Positions 44,331-58,000 of a stretch of 64,000 bases of DNA are shown here, in pieces. How positions within the stretch are numbered: position 1 is the first letter of the stretch; every line of letters begins with the position of its first letter. A program made the position numbers and the translations under genes. Origin of the DNA: G965200765 sp965203865 (GTDB lineage: Bacteria; Pseudomonadota; Gammaproteobacteria; Arenicellales; JAJDZL01). The DNA lies in the NCBI GenBank assembly GCA_965203865.1, contig OZ241916.1, positions 2,046,001-2,110,000 of the forward strand, written 5' to 3'. The notes under the pieces are model-generated. The model had not been told where the DNA came from, ran no database searches, and saw nothing but the letters and a program-made list of their open reading frames with translations.

Positions 44331-45141
44331 CGGTTAGTCCTATTCGTTTTTGTATTTCAACATGCAAAATTTCACTAAGTGTTGATTTGTTAGTATCGTG
44401 CAAATAATCAAATATCTTATCTACGCTGTTATTATCATGCGTAAAAATATCGTTCAAAGACAATCCACTAGGTCCTGTATGCAAGTCGAATCGCTCAAGA
44501 TTTTCAAAGCGAACAATATAGCCAATATTCTCAAGTAGCGCATCTATATGAATCCGCGTTAGAACTCGCCCACTTACAGGGCTTTCTACACTAGTAAACC
44601 AACCTTGGTGCGAGTGCCAGACAGGGCCATTTTTAAGAATAGTAGGTGGAATAAATTCGCTTTCTTCATTCAACAACATCCGTACGTCGTAGTCATCATT
44701 GTTTCCCGACCATTTGAATATATCGGTGTATTGAAGGGCGGCCGAATTAATGCTTCGCTCTTTGTTTGACAGTGCAGAAAAAATCTTTTTAAAATTTTCC
44801 CTAGTAGTTTGCCAAACAGTTTCCCATCGGCTATAAAAGCAGCACCTCATAGAAATGGTGTCAAACAGGATTGAAAGTTCCCATTCTATTCTGCCATCCG
44901 TCAAATAACGAACAAACGAAACCGGGGGAGCAGGTTCATTTTGCTGCCACATGTTTGCTCCCAAATTAACGGGAGTTGGTTTGACAACTTCACTCTGAAG
45001 CATACGGGGTAAAAATGAACCCCACTCCTTTCGAGATTCCACAATATCCTGCATATCTTCAGAATTAAATCCAGTTGAAAATTGCAAAGCCAAAGCTACT
45101 TCTGCAATTGAGTGGTTTTCACTTACTGGTTCAAATGTCAA
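44320..45141 (-). CDS. TIGR04255-like sporadically distributed protein
   Basis: 273 residues. The start IAEVALALQFSTGFNSEDMQDI and the middle SRWETVWQTTRENFKKIFSAL and SAALQYTDIF follow the pattern of TIGR04255 family proteins, which appear scattered across bacteria, commonly in small operons with unknown partners. No known catalytic motif. First gene of a three-gene operon (45141 to 43126). Patchy distribution of the family and its linkage with a HicA-like protein suggest defence or toxin-antitoxin function, unproven. Confidence 0.6.
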   Translation of the reverse strand: MTFEPVSENHSIAEVALALQFSTGFNSEDMQDIVESRKEWGSFLPRMLQSEVVKPTPVNLGANMWQQNEPAPPVSFVRYLTDGRIEWELSILFDTISMRCCFYSRWETVWQTTRENFKKIFSALSNKERSINSAALQYTDIFKWSGNNDDYDVRMLLNEESEFIPPTILKNGPVWHSHQGWFTSVESPVSGRVLTRIHIDALLENIGYIVRFENLERFDLHTGPSGLSLNDIFTHDNNSVDKIFDYLHDTNKSTLSEILHVEIQKRIGLTDGF

Positions 45142-45813
45142 CTAGCTATCCCTGTTGGTAATTTACTGCGGCACCAGTATCAATAAGCGCAAGGTATGTA
45201 TTTGGAAGGCAAAGTTGGAGCAGGATTATTTGTTGGATGATAACTCTTTATAAAGACCAATCAGGACGCATAGAATCAGCCTGATTAAAGATAATAACTC
45301 AATTGGGGCAACTTAATCAACCAATCCTCACCCGACTTCAGGCATATTCAATCAGTGGCAACTTCAAACTAATTGTACACGCCCGATAAATCTTTATCGT
45401 GAATAATCCCCCATTTCCCAGAGTGGTCTAATTCAAGCGGTCTTTGCATGGATTCATAGGCAACAATCTCCCCAGCAGACAAAGCGACCATGACTATCTC
45501 CAAAAAAATTAAAATATGAAATTGAAACTTTATTCTCATAATTCAGTGTATTTCAAAAATTAATTTTTGTCAAATTTACCAGTAGCGAAGATATCCTTGG
45601 CGGCATGTTACGGGAGGTCTTTCTGTTTTCAGCCCCTGTACTTTTGGTCAGCCTCGTTTGTTTTATTTTGCCATGTGTTTACGAATGCTGTTCAGTTCCC
45701 GTCAACTCATAAACATATCATGAATAAATCTCGTTAATGATCCTGTACCATTTATAGAGCAACTGCCAATACCAGCCATATTATTCCTGCGTTTCGAATA
45801 CCTCTTCAGGGCT
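45142..45813. other. Intergenic region of ~670 bp
   Basis: AT-rich. It holds the promoter of the three-gene operon at its left end and no gene that I can support. Confidence 0.5.
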
Positions 45814-46003
45814 AGCGCCCCAACGAAAACATCGTACACCTCCACAGGCCCTTCAAGCCAGTAGCTGCGGTCGCGGTACCCCATGGACTGGCTCAAAATT
45901 CTCAACATTCAATAGGCCGTCGACCAAGCCACTCCTATCGTCTTGGGAAGCTGTTGCGTCGAAATCCAGCCCTTGCAGTGGCCATCAAGTAGATCATCGC
46001 GAC
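45814..46003 (-). pseudogene. Remnant of an IS1595-type transposase
   Basis: About 190 bp match the intact element's transposase at roughly 39510-39700 with many substitutions. The minus-strand reading gives MLRILSQSMGYRDRSYWLEGPVEVYDVFVGA, against MLRILRQSMGDRDRSYWLEGLVELDDAFVGG in the intact copy. Upstream residues are only recognisable out of frame. No terminal repeats found, so this is an old, deleted copy. It lies directly past the terminator of the giant surface-protein gene. Confidence 0.85.
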
Positions 46004-46035
46004 ACCTCTAATTTCTTATGGATTCAACTTGAAAG

Positions 46036-46061
46036 GCCTTCTGCCATATCCGGCAGAAGGC
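46036..46061 (-). terminator. Hairpin downstream of the giant surface-protein gene
   Basis: A perfect 10-bp stem, GCCTTCTGCC / GGCAGAAGGC, with a 6-nt loop, starting 20 bp after the stop. Only a short, broken U-stretch follows (CTTTC), so its efficiency as an intrinsic terminator is uncertain. Confidence 0.6.
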
Positions 46062-46081
46062 TTACGAAGATTCTTTCCCAC

Positions 46082-49000
46082 CTACCAGTTCATCTGCCCC
46101 TTCAGCATGACCCTGTGGTCAGGTCGCTTGCTTCCCGCTTCGCGACGCTCGAACTCCAGGCCCGAGGATATCGCCGAGCCGCCCGCGTAGCGCATGCCGA
46201 GGCGGTAGTCCCGCCTGCTGCCAGCTTCCGCTCCGAATCCAACGTACGGGGTGTGCAGACCGCTCGCTCCATACATTCGGTAGCCGACCTCCGCATCCAG
46301 ACGCGTCGCCAAGCTATTCTCTTCGGACGATGCGCGACTGGCGGCACTGCTGTCCCAGAGAGAATCAACACCGCTTTTCGCCTTCCCGTGCGACAGGGAA
46401 GACCTGTAGGTCATGCCGGTCTCTCGACTATCCACCTGGCACCCTACAGTCAAGCCGGCACCCCACTCCTTCCGGTTGCTTTCATGGTCCACAAGGATGC
46501 GAGTCGTCGCAACCACCTTCATTCCAGTCGCAGAATCGCTGTAGTTCGCTGTGCCGCCCATCTCGAAGCCGGTTCCAGTGTCGCCGTCGCCGCCGTCCCA
46601 GCGCACGCCGGCCTCGCCCGACAGCACCAGAGAAGCGCCGGATTCAAGCATGCCGCTGCGATGCCTCTCAACCGCAAGGCGCATACCGTGCGCCCGGGAC
46701 CTCGATCCCATAGGACGCGAATCGTTTCCTTCAACCTTGTTCCGCAGACCCCAGGCTTCGCCCTTGAGGTCCACCTGAACCAGACGATCGTCTGCCGAGC
46801 CGTCAGACGAAAACAGGCGATAGCGACCGCCGAAAGCCGCACTGGCTAGCTTCATCTTGCTGGAGGATGACTCGGCATCTTCGTCGTTGTAGTTGATCTT
46901 GCCCCTGCCATAGCCGACTGATGCCCACAGACTTGCCGAATCCGACACCGACCAGCCGACATAGGGATTCAGCGTCTTCACCCGAATCTTCAGCACGCCG
47001 CTGCTGCCGCCGATACTGTCCTGATAGCCGAAGCTTCCCTTCGATGCGCCGATCGCCACGCCAACCAGAACCCCAGATTCGCTCAGCGTGTCGGTGCCGA
47101 TATTCAAAGAGGCCAGCTCTCCGTCCCATGTCAAGGCACCCTCGCCGCCGCCCGACAGCTTGCGATAGTCGACCGAACCCCACACGGTCAGGATGCCGGA
47201 ACGCCCGCCGGACGCACCGGCTGAGCCGTTCGCACTCAGGGCACTCGGCGAGTAGGCGAAGCTCGCTCCGTCCAGTGAACGGTACAGCGACATCTCCGAG
47301 TGCTCCAGGCCGCGGTCCCGCTCGCGGTCGTGCCGCACCGAACGCGCCAAAATTGAAAGCAGTCCGCTGTCTGCAAATCCACCCGTTGAAGGCACGCCCG
47401 TCGACGGAACATTGACCGGCGGAACATCAAGCGGTGGTGCAGCGACCGGCGGGGCAACCGCTGCGCCGCCGACCACCGAAGCCACCCGGCTGCTGACCGC
47501 AGTCACCACGCTCGTGGTAACCTCGCGTGCAACCTCTGCGACAATCTCCATGTCCAGCTCGTCCTCAATCACACTGTCGTCGTTCGCTATGGTGCCCGTG
47601 GCACTGTCGTCCACCAGCGTGTACGACGGATTCGGATTGCTGAGGGCCACCACCACCGTCTCGTCCGGCTCCGACAGGATATCCCCGATCACTGAAACTT
47701 CGATCGTCTTGCTCGCCTCGTTCGCCGCAAACGTCAGCGTGCCGGCAGCAAGCGCCGTGTAGTCGACTCCCGACTCCGCCGTGCCCGTGCCTGCATCCGC
47801 ATAGTCCACCGTCACCTGACCCGTCGGCGCCGGCGACAGCGTCACCGTGAACGTCAGCGTGGTTGTTTCGTCCTCGTCGCCCTCTTCAACAGTCGCATCG
47901 GCAATCGAAATACCCGGGTCGTCGTTGGTGATTGTCCCGGTGCCGCTCGCCGTCGAAATGCTTGCGCCGCCCGTCGCATTGCTCAGCGTGACCACCACGG
48001 TTTCGTCCGGCTCGTTCGCAAAGTCGCCGGTCACCGACACCGTAATCGTATCGCTCGTATCCCCTATGGCAAACGTCAGCGTGCCGGCTGCAAGCGCCGT
48101 GAAGTCGGTTCCCGAAGTCGCCGTGCCGCCTGTAACGGCGTAGTTCACCGTCGTCGCCTGGTAGCTCGCCGGACTCAGCGAAACCGTGAACGTCAGGTTC
48201 ACCGAGCCGCTGTCGCCCTCCGACACGCTCGGCGAGTCGATCGAAAAGCCCGGCGTGTCGTTGTCCCTTATCGTACCGGTGCCGCTCGCCGTCACAATGT
48301 CCGCACCCGAAGCACTGCTCAGTGTAACGATCACCGTCTCGTCCGGCTCGTTCATCGTGTCGCCGGTCACCGAAACCGCTATCGTCTTGCTGGTCTCGTT
48401 CGCTGCAAACGTCAGCGTAGTGCTGGCGGCCAGCGCCGTGAAGTCGGTACCCGAAGTCGCTGTGCCCCCGGTACCCTCGGCGTAGTTCACCGTCACCTGA
48501 GACGAAGACGCCGGACTCATCGTCACCGTGAACACCAGGTTCACTGAGCCACTGTCGCCCTCCGTGACACTCGGCGAGTCGATCGAAAGTCCTGGATCGT
48601 CGTTGGTAATCGTGCCGGTGCCGCTCGCCGTCGAAATGTTCGTACCCGTCGACTGATTGCTCAGTGTGACCACAACGGTCTCGTCAGGCTCGTACATCGT
48701 GTCCCCCGACACCGTCACCGTAAACATCTTGCTCGTCTCAGTCGCTGCAAACGTCAGCGTGCCGCCCGAAGTGGCCGTGAAGTCAGTACCCGAAGTCGCG
48801 GTACCGCCCGTGACAGCCCAGTTCACTGTAGCTGCAGCCGCCGGCGCCGGACTCAGCGTCACCGTGAACGTCAGGTTCGTCGTGCTGCTGTCGCCCTCGT
48901 CCACGCTCGGTGAGTCGATCGAAAAGCCCGGTGTGTCGTTGTCCGTAATCGTTCCGGTGCCGGTCGCTGTCATAATCCCTGTGCCGGCCGATGCATTGCT

Positions 49001-52000
49001 CAACGTGATAATCACCGTTTCGTTCGCCTCGTTCGCCGTGTCCCCCGTCACCGCCACCCGGATCGTCCGGCTCGTGGTACCCACCGGAAACGCCAGCGTA
49101 CTGGCAGCAACCGCCGTGTAGTCGGTCCCCGAAGTCGCTGTGCCGCCCGTCTGGGCGTAGTCGACCGTGTACTGCGACGTGCTCGACGCACTCAGCGTCA
49201 CCGTGAAGTCCAGATTCACCGAGCCGCCGTCGCCCTCCGTCACCGTAGGCGAGTCGATCGAGAAATTCGGATCGTCGTCCGTGATCGTACCGGTGGCAGT
49301 GCCGTCGCCAATCCCGGCACCGCCCGTCGCAGTGCTCAGCGAGACCGTGAACGTCTCGTTCGCTCCTTCGTCCCTCGTGTCCCCCGTCACCGATACTGTG
49401 AATGTCTGGCTCAGGGTCGTGGTACTCGCCGCAAACGTCAGCGTGCCGTTTTTTGCCATGTAGTCGCTATCCGCAGTAGTCGCAGTGCCGTTCGAGGTGG
49501 CGTAGCTAACCGTCGTCTGAGTCGCTGTCGTCGTACTCAGCGTCACCGTGAATGTCATGTTCACCGAGCTGCTGTCGCCCTCTGCAACGCTCGCATCGGC
49601 AATCGAGAATTTCGGGTCGTCGTCCGTAATCGTCCCGGTGCCAGTCGCAGTCGAAATGCTGGTCGACGCATTGCTCAGCATTATCACCACCGTCTCGCCT
49701 GTGCCCTCGTCGTCCGTGTCGCCGGTCACCGACACCGTAATCTGCTTTGTCGTCTCATTCGCCGCAAACGTCAGCGTGCCGCCCGTAATGCTTGCGTAGT
49801 CGGTTCCCGAAGTCGCTGTTCCCCCAGTACCCTCGGCCCAGTCCACCGTGTGCGTCGACGACGAGACCGCCGCACTCAGCGTCACGGTGAACACCAGGCT
49901 CGCCGGGCCGCTGTCGCCCTCGACCACGCTCGGCGAGTCGATCGAAAAGTTCAGGTCGTTGTCCGTGATCGTGCCGGTGCCCGTCGCCGTCAAGATGCCC
50001 GTCGTCGCACTGCTCAGCATAATCACCACCGTCTCGCTGCCCTCGATCGCGGTGTCGCCCGTTACCGACACCGTAATCGTCCGGCTCGTAGTCCCCGCCG
50101 CAAACGTTAGCGTGCCGCCGGCAATTGCCGTGTAGTCGGTCCCCGAAGTCGCCGTGCCCGTGCGCGCATCGGCGTAGGCCACCGTGTGTGCCGACGTGCT
50201 CGACGCACTCAGCGTCACGGTGAACACCAGGTTCACCGAGCCGCTGTCGCCCTCCGCCACGCTCGGCGAGTTGATCGAAAACGTCAGGTCGTTGTCTATG
50301 ATCGTACCGGTGCCGGTCGCCGTTGAGATGCTGGTCGTCGCATTGCTCAGCGTGATCACCACCGTCTCGTTCCCCTCGTTCGCCGTATCGCCCGTCACCG
50401 ATACTGTAATCGTCCGGGTCGCGGTCCCCGACGGAAACGTCAGCGTGCCGCCAGTAACAGCCGTGTAGTCGGTTCCCGAAGTCGCAGTGCCGCCCGTTCG
50501 CGCATAGTCCACCGTCTGCGTCGTCAAGACCGATGAACTCAGTGTCACGGTGAACACCAGATTCACCGAGCCGCTATTGCCCTCCGCTACGCTCGGCGAG
50601 TCGATCGAGAATGCCAGTTCGTTGTCTGTTATCGTCCCGGTGCCGGTCGCCGTCGAAATGCCGGCGCCGCCCGCTGCATTGCTCAGCGTGACCACCACCG
50701 TCTCGTTCCCCTCGTTCGCCGTGTCGCCTGTCACCGATACCGTAATCGTCTTGCTCGTCTCGGTCGCCGCAAACGTCAGCGTGTCGGCTGGAATGGCCGT
50801 GTAGTCGCTGCCCGATGTCGCTGTGCCTCCCGTTTGCGCATAGTCGACCGTGTACTGCGTTGAACTCGACGCACTCAGCGTCACCGTGAAGGTCATGTCC
50901 ACCGAGCCGCTGTCGCCCTCGACTACGCTCGGCGAGTCGATCGAGAATTTCGGATCGTCGTCCCGGATCGTACCGGTGCCGCTCGCCGTTGAAATACCGG
51001 CGCCGCCCGTCGCATTGCTCAGCGCAACCACAACCGTCTCGCCTGCGCCCTCGTCCACAGTGTCGCCCGCCACCGACACTGTGATCGTCTTGCTTGTCTC
51101 CGTCGGCGCAAACGTCAGCGTGCCGCCCGAAATGCTCGCATAGTCGGTACCGCCTGAAGTCGCCGTCCCGCTGCCCGCATCGGCGTAGTCGACCGTGTAC
51201 TGCGTCGAGCTTGATGCACTCAGCGTCACCGTAAACGTCATGCTCGCCGAGCTGCTGTCGCCCTCGGTCACGCTCGGCGAGTCGATCGAAAACTTCGGAT
51301 CGTCGTCTGCTATCGTCCCGGTGCCGGTCGCCGTCAAAATGCCGGTCGTCGCATTGCTCAGCGTAATCGCCACCGTCTCGCCGGCCCCCTCGTCCTCCGT
51401 GTCGCCCGTCACCGACACCGTAATCGTCCGGGTCGTCGTGCCTGCTGCAAACGTCAGCGTGCCGCCGGCAACCGCCGTGTAGTCGGTTCCCGAAGTCGCC
51501 GTACCGCCCGTTTGAGCCCAGTCCACCGTATGCGATGCCGAGGCCGACGCACTCAGCGTCACCGTGAACTCCAGATCCGCCGTGCTGCTGTCGCCCTCCG
51601 CCACGCTCGGCGAGTTGATCGAAAATGTCAGGTCGTTGTCCCGGATCGTACCCGTGCCGGTCGAGGTCTCAATACCGGTCGTCGCATTGCTCAGCTCGAT
51701 CACCACCGTCTCGTTCCCCTCCTGCGTCGTATCGCCCGTCACCGACACCGTAATCGTCCGGGTCGTGGTCCCCGACGCAAATGTCAGCGTGCCATCGGCA
51801 ACCGCCGTGTAGTCGGTGCCCGAACTTGCCGTACCACCCATCTGCGAATAGTCCACCGTGTGCTGCGACGAAATCGACGCACTTAGCGTCACTGTGAACA
51901 CCAGGTTCACCGAGCCGCTGTCGCCCTCCGTCACGAACGGCGAATCGATCGAAAACGTCAGGTCGTCGTCTCTTATTGTTCCGGTGCCGGTCGACGTCGA

Positions 52001-55000
52001 TATTGCAGTACCGGCCGACGGACTGCTCAGTTCGATCACCACCGTCTCGTTGCCCTCGTCCAGCGTGTCGCCCCTCACCTGCACCGTAATTGTCCGGCTC
52101 GTCACGCTCGGTGCAAACGTCAGCGTGCCGCCCGAAATCGCAGTGTAGTCGTCGCCCGAAGTCGCCGTGCCCCCAGTCCCCTCGGCCCAGTCCACTGTGT
52201 GCTGCGACGTGCTCGACACCCCCAGCGTCACGGTGAACGTCAGGCTTGCGAAGCCGCTGTTGCCCTCGACCACGCTCGGCGAGTCGATCGAAAACACCAG
52301 GTCGTTGTCCACGATCGTCCCGGTGCCGCTCGCCGTCGAAATACCGGTGCCAGTTGACGCATTGCTCAACGTGACCACCACCGTCTCGTTCGGCTCTCCC
52401 AGCGTGTCACCCGTTACCGAAACCGTAATCGTCTTGCTGACGTCCCCCGCCGAAAACGTCAGCGTACCAGCAGTAACAGCCGTGTAGTCGGTGCCCGATG
52501 TCGCCGTGCCGCCCGTTTGCGCGTAGTCGACCGTCAGCTGCGATGTGCTCGACGCACTTAGCGTCACTGTGAACACCAGGTTCACCGGGCTGGTGTCGCC
52601 CTCTGTCACGCTCGTGTCGGCAATCGAAAACTTCGGGTCGTCGTCACGAATCGTACCCGTGCCGCTCGCCGTCGAAATGCCGGTCGTCGCATTGCTCAGC
52701 GCAATTGACAGCGTCTCATTGTCCTCGTCTGTCGTGTCGCCCGACACCGAAACCGCAATCGTCTTGCTCGTCTCGTTCGCCGCAAACGTCAGCGTGCCGG
52801 AGACCGCCGTGTAGTCGCTGCCCGCTGTCGCCGTGCCGTTCGAACTGGCGTATTCGACCGTGTGCGTCTTCGACGAGTCCGCCGCACTCAGCGTGACGGT
52901 GAACGTCAAATTCACTGAACTGCTGTCGCCCTCGTCCACGCCCGGCGAGTCGATCGAGAATGTCAGGTTGTTGTCCACAATCGTGCCGGTGCCGCTCGCC
53001 GTCGAAATGCCGGTCGAGCCGTTGCTCAGCGTAACCACTACCGTCTCGTTCCCCTCGTTCAAAGTGTCGCCCGTCACCGACACCGTAATCGTCTGAGTCG
53101 TCGCATTCGGCGCAAACGTCAGCGTCCCGGAGACCGCCGTGTAGTCGCTGACCGCTGTCGCCGTGCCGTCCGAACTGGCGTAGTCCACCGTGTGCGTCTT
53201 CGACGAGTCGGCCGCACTCAGCGTCACCGTGAACGTCAGGGTCGCCTGACCGCTGTCGACCTCGTCCACGCTCGGCGAGTCGATCGAGAATGTCAGGTCG
53301 TCATCCACTATCGTGCCAGTGCCGGTCGCCGTCGAAATGCCGGTCGTGCCGTCGCTCAGCGTAACCACCACCGTCTCGTTGCCTTCGTTCAAAGTGTCGC
53401 CCGTCACCGACACCGTGATCGTCTTGCTCGTCTCGTTCGCCGCAAACATCAGCGTCCCGGAGACCGCCGTGTAGTCGGTTCCCGCCGTCGCCGTGCCGTC
53501 CGAACTGGCGTAGGCGACCGTGTGCGTCGACGAGACCGCCGCACTCAGCGTGACCGTGAAGGTCAGGTTCACCGTGCTGCTGTCGCCCTCGTCCACGCTC
53601 GGCGAGTCGATCGAGAATGTCAGGTCGTTGTCCACGATCGTACCGGTGCCGCTCGCCGTCGAAATGCCGGCGCCGCCCGCTGCATTGCTCAGCTCAACTA
53701 CCACCGTCTCGTTTCCCTCGTCCAAAGTGTCGCCCGTCACCGGCACCGTAATCGTCTGAGTCGTTGCATTCGGCGCAAATGTCAGCGTGCCGGCGGCAAC
53801 TGCCGTGTAGTCACTGCCCGATGTCGCTGTGCCTCCCGTTTGCGCGTAGTCGACTGTGTACTGCGTTGAACTCGACGCACTCAGTGTCACTGTGAACACC
53901 AGGTTCACTGAGCTGCCGTCGCCCTCCGTCACGCTCGCGTCGGCGATCGAGAATTTCGGGTCGTCGTCCAGTATCGTTCCCGTGCCGCTCGCCGTCGAAA
54001 TGCCGGCGCCGCCTGTCGCATTGCTGAGCGCAATCGCCACCGTTTCGCTCGCACCCTCGTCGTCCGTGTCGCCCGTCACCGACACTGTGACCGTCTTGCT
54101 CGTCTCCGTCGGTGCAAACGTCAGCGTGCCGGCGGTGACCGCCGTGAAGTCAGTCCCCGAAGCCGCAGTGCTGCCGGTACCCTCGGCGTAGTCGACCGTA
54201 TACTGCGTCGTGCTCGACGCACTCAGCGTGACGGTGAACACCAGGTTCACCGAGCTGGAATCGCCCTCCGTCACGCTCGGCGAATTGATTGAAAACTTCG
54301 GGTCGTCATCCATGATTGTTCCGGTGCCGCTCGCCGTCGAAATGCCGGTTGAGGCATTACTCAGTGCAATTACCACCGTCTCGCCCGCACCTTCGTCTTC
54401 CGTGTCTCCCCTCGCCTGCACCGTAATCGTCTGGCTCGTGGTCCCCGATGCAAACGTCAGCGTGCCGCCTGAAACCGCCGTATAGTCGGTCCCCGAAGTC
54501 GCTGTTCCTCCGCTGCCCTCGGCCCAGTCCACCGTGTGCGTCTTCGACGAGTCCGCCGCACTCAGCGTCACTGTGAACGTCAGGCTCGCCGAGCCGCTGT
54601 CGCCCTCCGCCACGCTCGTATCGGCAATCGAAAACGTCAGGTCGTTGTCCACGATCGTGCCGGTGCCGGTCGCCGTCGAAATGCCGGTCGTGCCGCCGCT
54701 CAGCGTAACCACCACCGTCTCGTTGCCTTCGTTTGTCGTATCGCCCGTCACCGATACCGCAATCGTCTGGGTCGTCTCGTTCGCCGCAAACGTCAGCGTC
54801 CCGGAGACCGCCGTGTAGTCGGTTCCCGATGTCGCCGTTCCGGCCGAACTGGCGTAGTTCACCGTGTGCGTCGACGACACCGACGCACTCAGCGTCACCG
54901 TGAACACCAGGTTCACTGAGTTGCTGTCGCCCTCGTCCACGCTCGGCGAGTCGATCGAGAATGTCAGGTCGTTGTCCACGATCGTGCCCGTGCCGCTCGC

Positions 55001-58000
55001 CGTCGAAATGCCGGCGCCGCCCGCCGCATTGCTCAGCTCGATCACCACCGTCTCGTTCCCCTCGTCCAAAGTGTCGCCCGTCACCGATACCGTAATTGTC
55101 TGGCTCGTCGCATTCGGAGCAAACGTCAGCGTACTGGCAGTAACAGCCGTGTAGTCGGTCCCCGATGTCGCTGTGCCTCCTGTTTGCGCATAGTCGACCG
55201 TGTACTGCGTTGAACTCGACGCACTCAGCGTCACCGTGAACACCAGGTTCACTGAGTTGCTGTCGTCCTCCGTCACGCTCGTATCGGCGATCGAGAATTT
55301 CGGGTCGTCGTCCAGTATCGTGCCCGTGCCGCTCGCCGTCGAAATGCCGGCGCCGCCTGTCGCATTGCTCAGTGCAATCACCACCGTCTCGCTCGCCCCT
55401 TCGTCGTCCGTGTCGCCTGTCACCGAAACCGTAAACGTCTTGCTCGTCTCCGTCGGCGCAAACGTCAGCGTGGCGGCGCTAACCGCCGTGAAATCGGTAC
55501 CCGAAGTCGCCGTGCTGCCGGTACCCTCGGCGTAGTCGACCGTGTACTGCGTTGAACTCGACGCACTCAGCGTCACTGTGAATGTCATGCTCGCCGGACC
55601 GCTGTCGCCCTCCGTCACACTTGTACTGGCGATTGAGAATTTCGGGTCGTCGTCCACGATCGTGCCGGTGCCGCTCGCCGTCGAAATGCCGGTCGAAGCA
55701 TTGCTCAGTGCAATTACCACCGTCTCGCCCGCGCCCTCGTCGTCCGTGTCGCCCCTTATTGACACCGTAATCGTCTGGCTCGTGATTCCCGACGCAAACG
55801 TCAGTGTGCCGCCCGAAACCGCCGTGTAGTCGGTTCCCGAAGTCGCTGTGCCACCAGTACCCTCGGCCCAGTCCACCGTGTGCTGCGACGTGCTCGACGC
55901 ACTCAGTGTCACTGTGAACGTCATGTCCGCCGAGCCGCTGTCGCCCTCCGTCAAGCTCGTATCGGCGATTGAAAATGTCAGGTCGTTGTCCCTGATCGTA
56001 CCGGTGCCGGTCGATGTCGAAATGCCGGTTGTAGCATTGCTCAGCTCGATCACCACCGTCTCGTTACCCTCCTGCGCCGTGTCGCCCGTCACCGACACCG
56101 TAATCGTCCGGGTCGTCGTATTCGGCGCAAACGTCAGCGTGGTGCCTGAAATGGCCGTGTAGTCGGTTTCCGAAGTTGCCGTGCCACCAGTGCCCTCGGC
56201 CCAGTCCACCGTGTGCGTCGACGAGACCGACGCACTCAGCGTCACTGTGAACACCAGGTTCACCGAGCCACTGTCGCCCTCCGTCACGCTCGGCGAATCA
56301 ATTGAAAACACCAGGTCGTCGTCCGTAATCGTACCGGTGCCGCTCGCCGTCGAAATGCCGGCCGTCGCATTGCTCAGCGAAATCACCACCGTCTCGTTTC
56401 CCTCGTCCAGCGTATCGCCTGTCACTCGCACCGTAATCGTCTTGCTCGTCTCGTTCGCCGCAAACGTCAGCGTATTGGCAGTAACCGCTGTGTAGTCGGT
56501 TCCCGAAGTCGCAGTGCCCGTGCCTGCATCGGCGTAGTCAACCGTCTGCTGAGACGCGCTTGACGTACTCAGCGTCACTGTGAACACCAGGTCCACAGAG
56601 CCACCGTCGCCCTCCACCACGCTCGGCGAGTCGATCGAAAACGCCAGGTCGTTGTCCAAAATCGTACCGGTACCGCTCGCCGTCGAAATGCCAGCGCCGC
56701 CCGTCGCATTGCTTAGGGTAATCACTACCGTCTCGCTCGTCTCCCCCGCGGTGTCGCCTCTTACCGACACCGTAATTGTCTGGCTTGTCACCCCTGCTGC
56801 AAACGTCAGCGTATTGGCAGTAACCGCCGTGTAGTCGGTTCCCGAAGTCGCAGTGCCCGTGCCTGCATCGGCATAGTCAACCGTGTACTGGGACATGCTG
56901 GACGCACTCAGCGTCACGGTGAACACCAGGTTCACTGAGCTGCCGTCGCCCTCCGTTACGCTCGGCGAGTCGATCGAGAATTTCGGGTCATCGTCCCGGA
57001 TCGTACCCGTGCCGCTCGCCGTCGAAATGCCGGTCGTCGCATTGCTCAGCGAAATCACCACCGTCTCGCCTGTCCCCTCGTCCACCGTGTCGCCCGACAC
57101 CGACACCGCAATCGTCTTGCTCGTCTCGTTCGCCGCAAACGTCAGCGTGCCGCCGGCAACTGACGTGTAGTCGGTGCCCGAGGTCGCCGTGCCGCCCGTT
57201 TGAGCGTAGCTGACCGTGTGTGTCGCCGAGACCGACGCACTCAGCGTCACGGTGAACGTCAAATTTACCGAGCTGCTGTCGCCCTCCGCCACGCTCGGCG
57301 AGTCGATTGAAAACACCAGGTCGTCGTCCGTGATCGTGCCGGTGCCGGTCGCTGTCGAAATCCCAGTCGTCGCATTGCTCAGCTCGACTATCACTGTCTC
57401 GTTCCCTTCGTTCGCAGTGTCGCCCGTCACTGATATCGTAATCGTCTTGCTGGTCTCGTTCGCCGCAAACGTTAGCGTGCCACCGGTAACCGACGTGTAG
57501 TCGGTTACCGAAGTCGCAGTACCGGTGCCTGCATCGGCGTAGGCGACCGAGTGCGTCGATGAGACCGACGCACTCAGTGTCACTGTGAATACCAGATTCA
57601 CTGAGCTGCTGTCACCCTCCGTTACGCTCGGCGAGTCGATCGAAAATGTCAGGTCGTTATCAATTATCGTACCGGTGCCGCTCGCTGTCGCAATGCCCGC
57701 GCCGCCCGTCGCATTGCTCAGCGAAATCACCACCGTTTCGTTCCCCTCCGCCGCCGTGTCGCCCGTTACCGACACTGTAATCGTCTTGCTCGTCTCGTTC
57801 GCCGCAAACGTCAGCGTGCTGCCTGTGATTGCCGTGTAGTCGGTCCCCGACGTCGCCGTGCCCGTACCCGCATCGGCATAGTCCACCGTGTGCTGCGACG
57901 AGACCGCTGCATTCAGCGTCACTGTGAACACCAGATTCACCGAGCCGCTGTCGCCTTCCGTTAAGCTCGGCGAGTCGATCGAAAATTTCAAATCGTCGTC

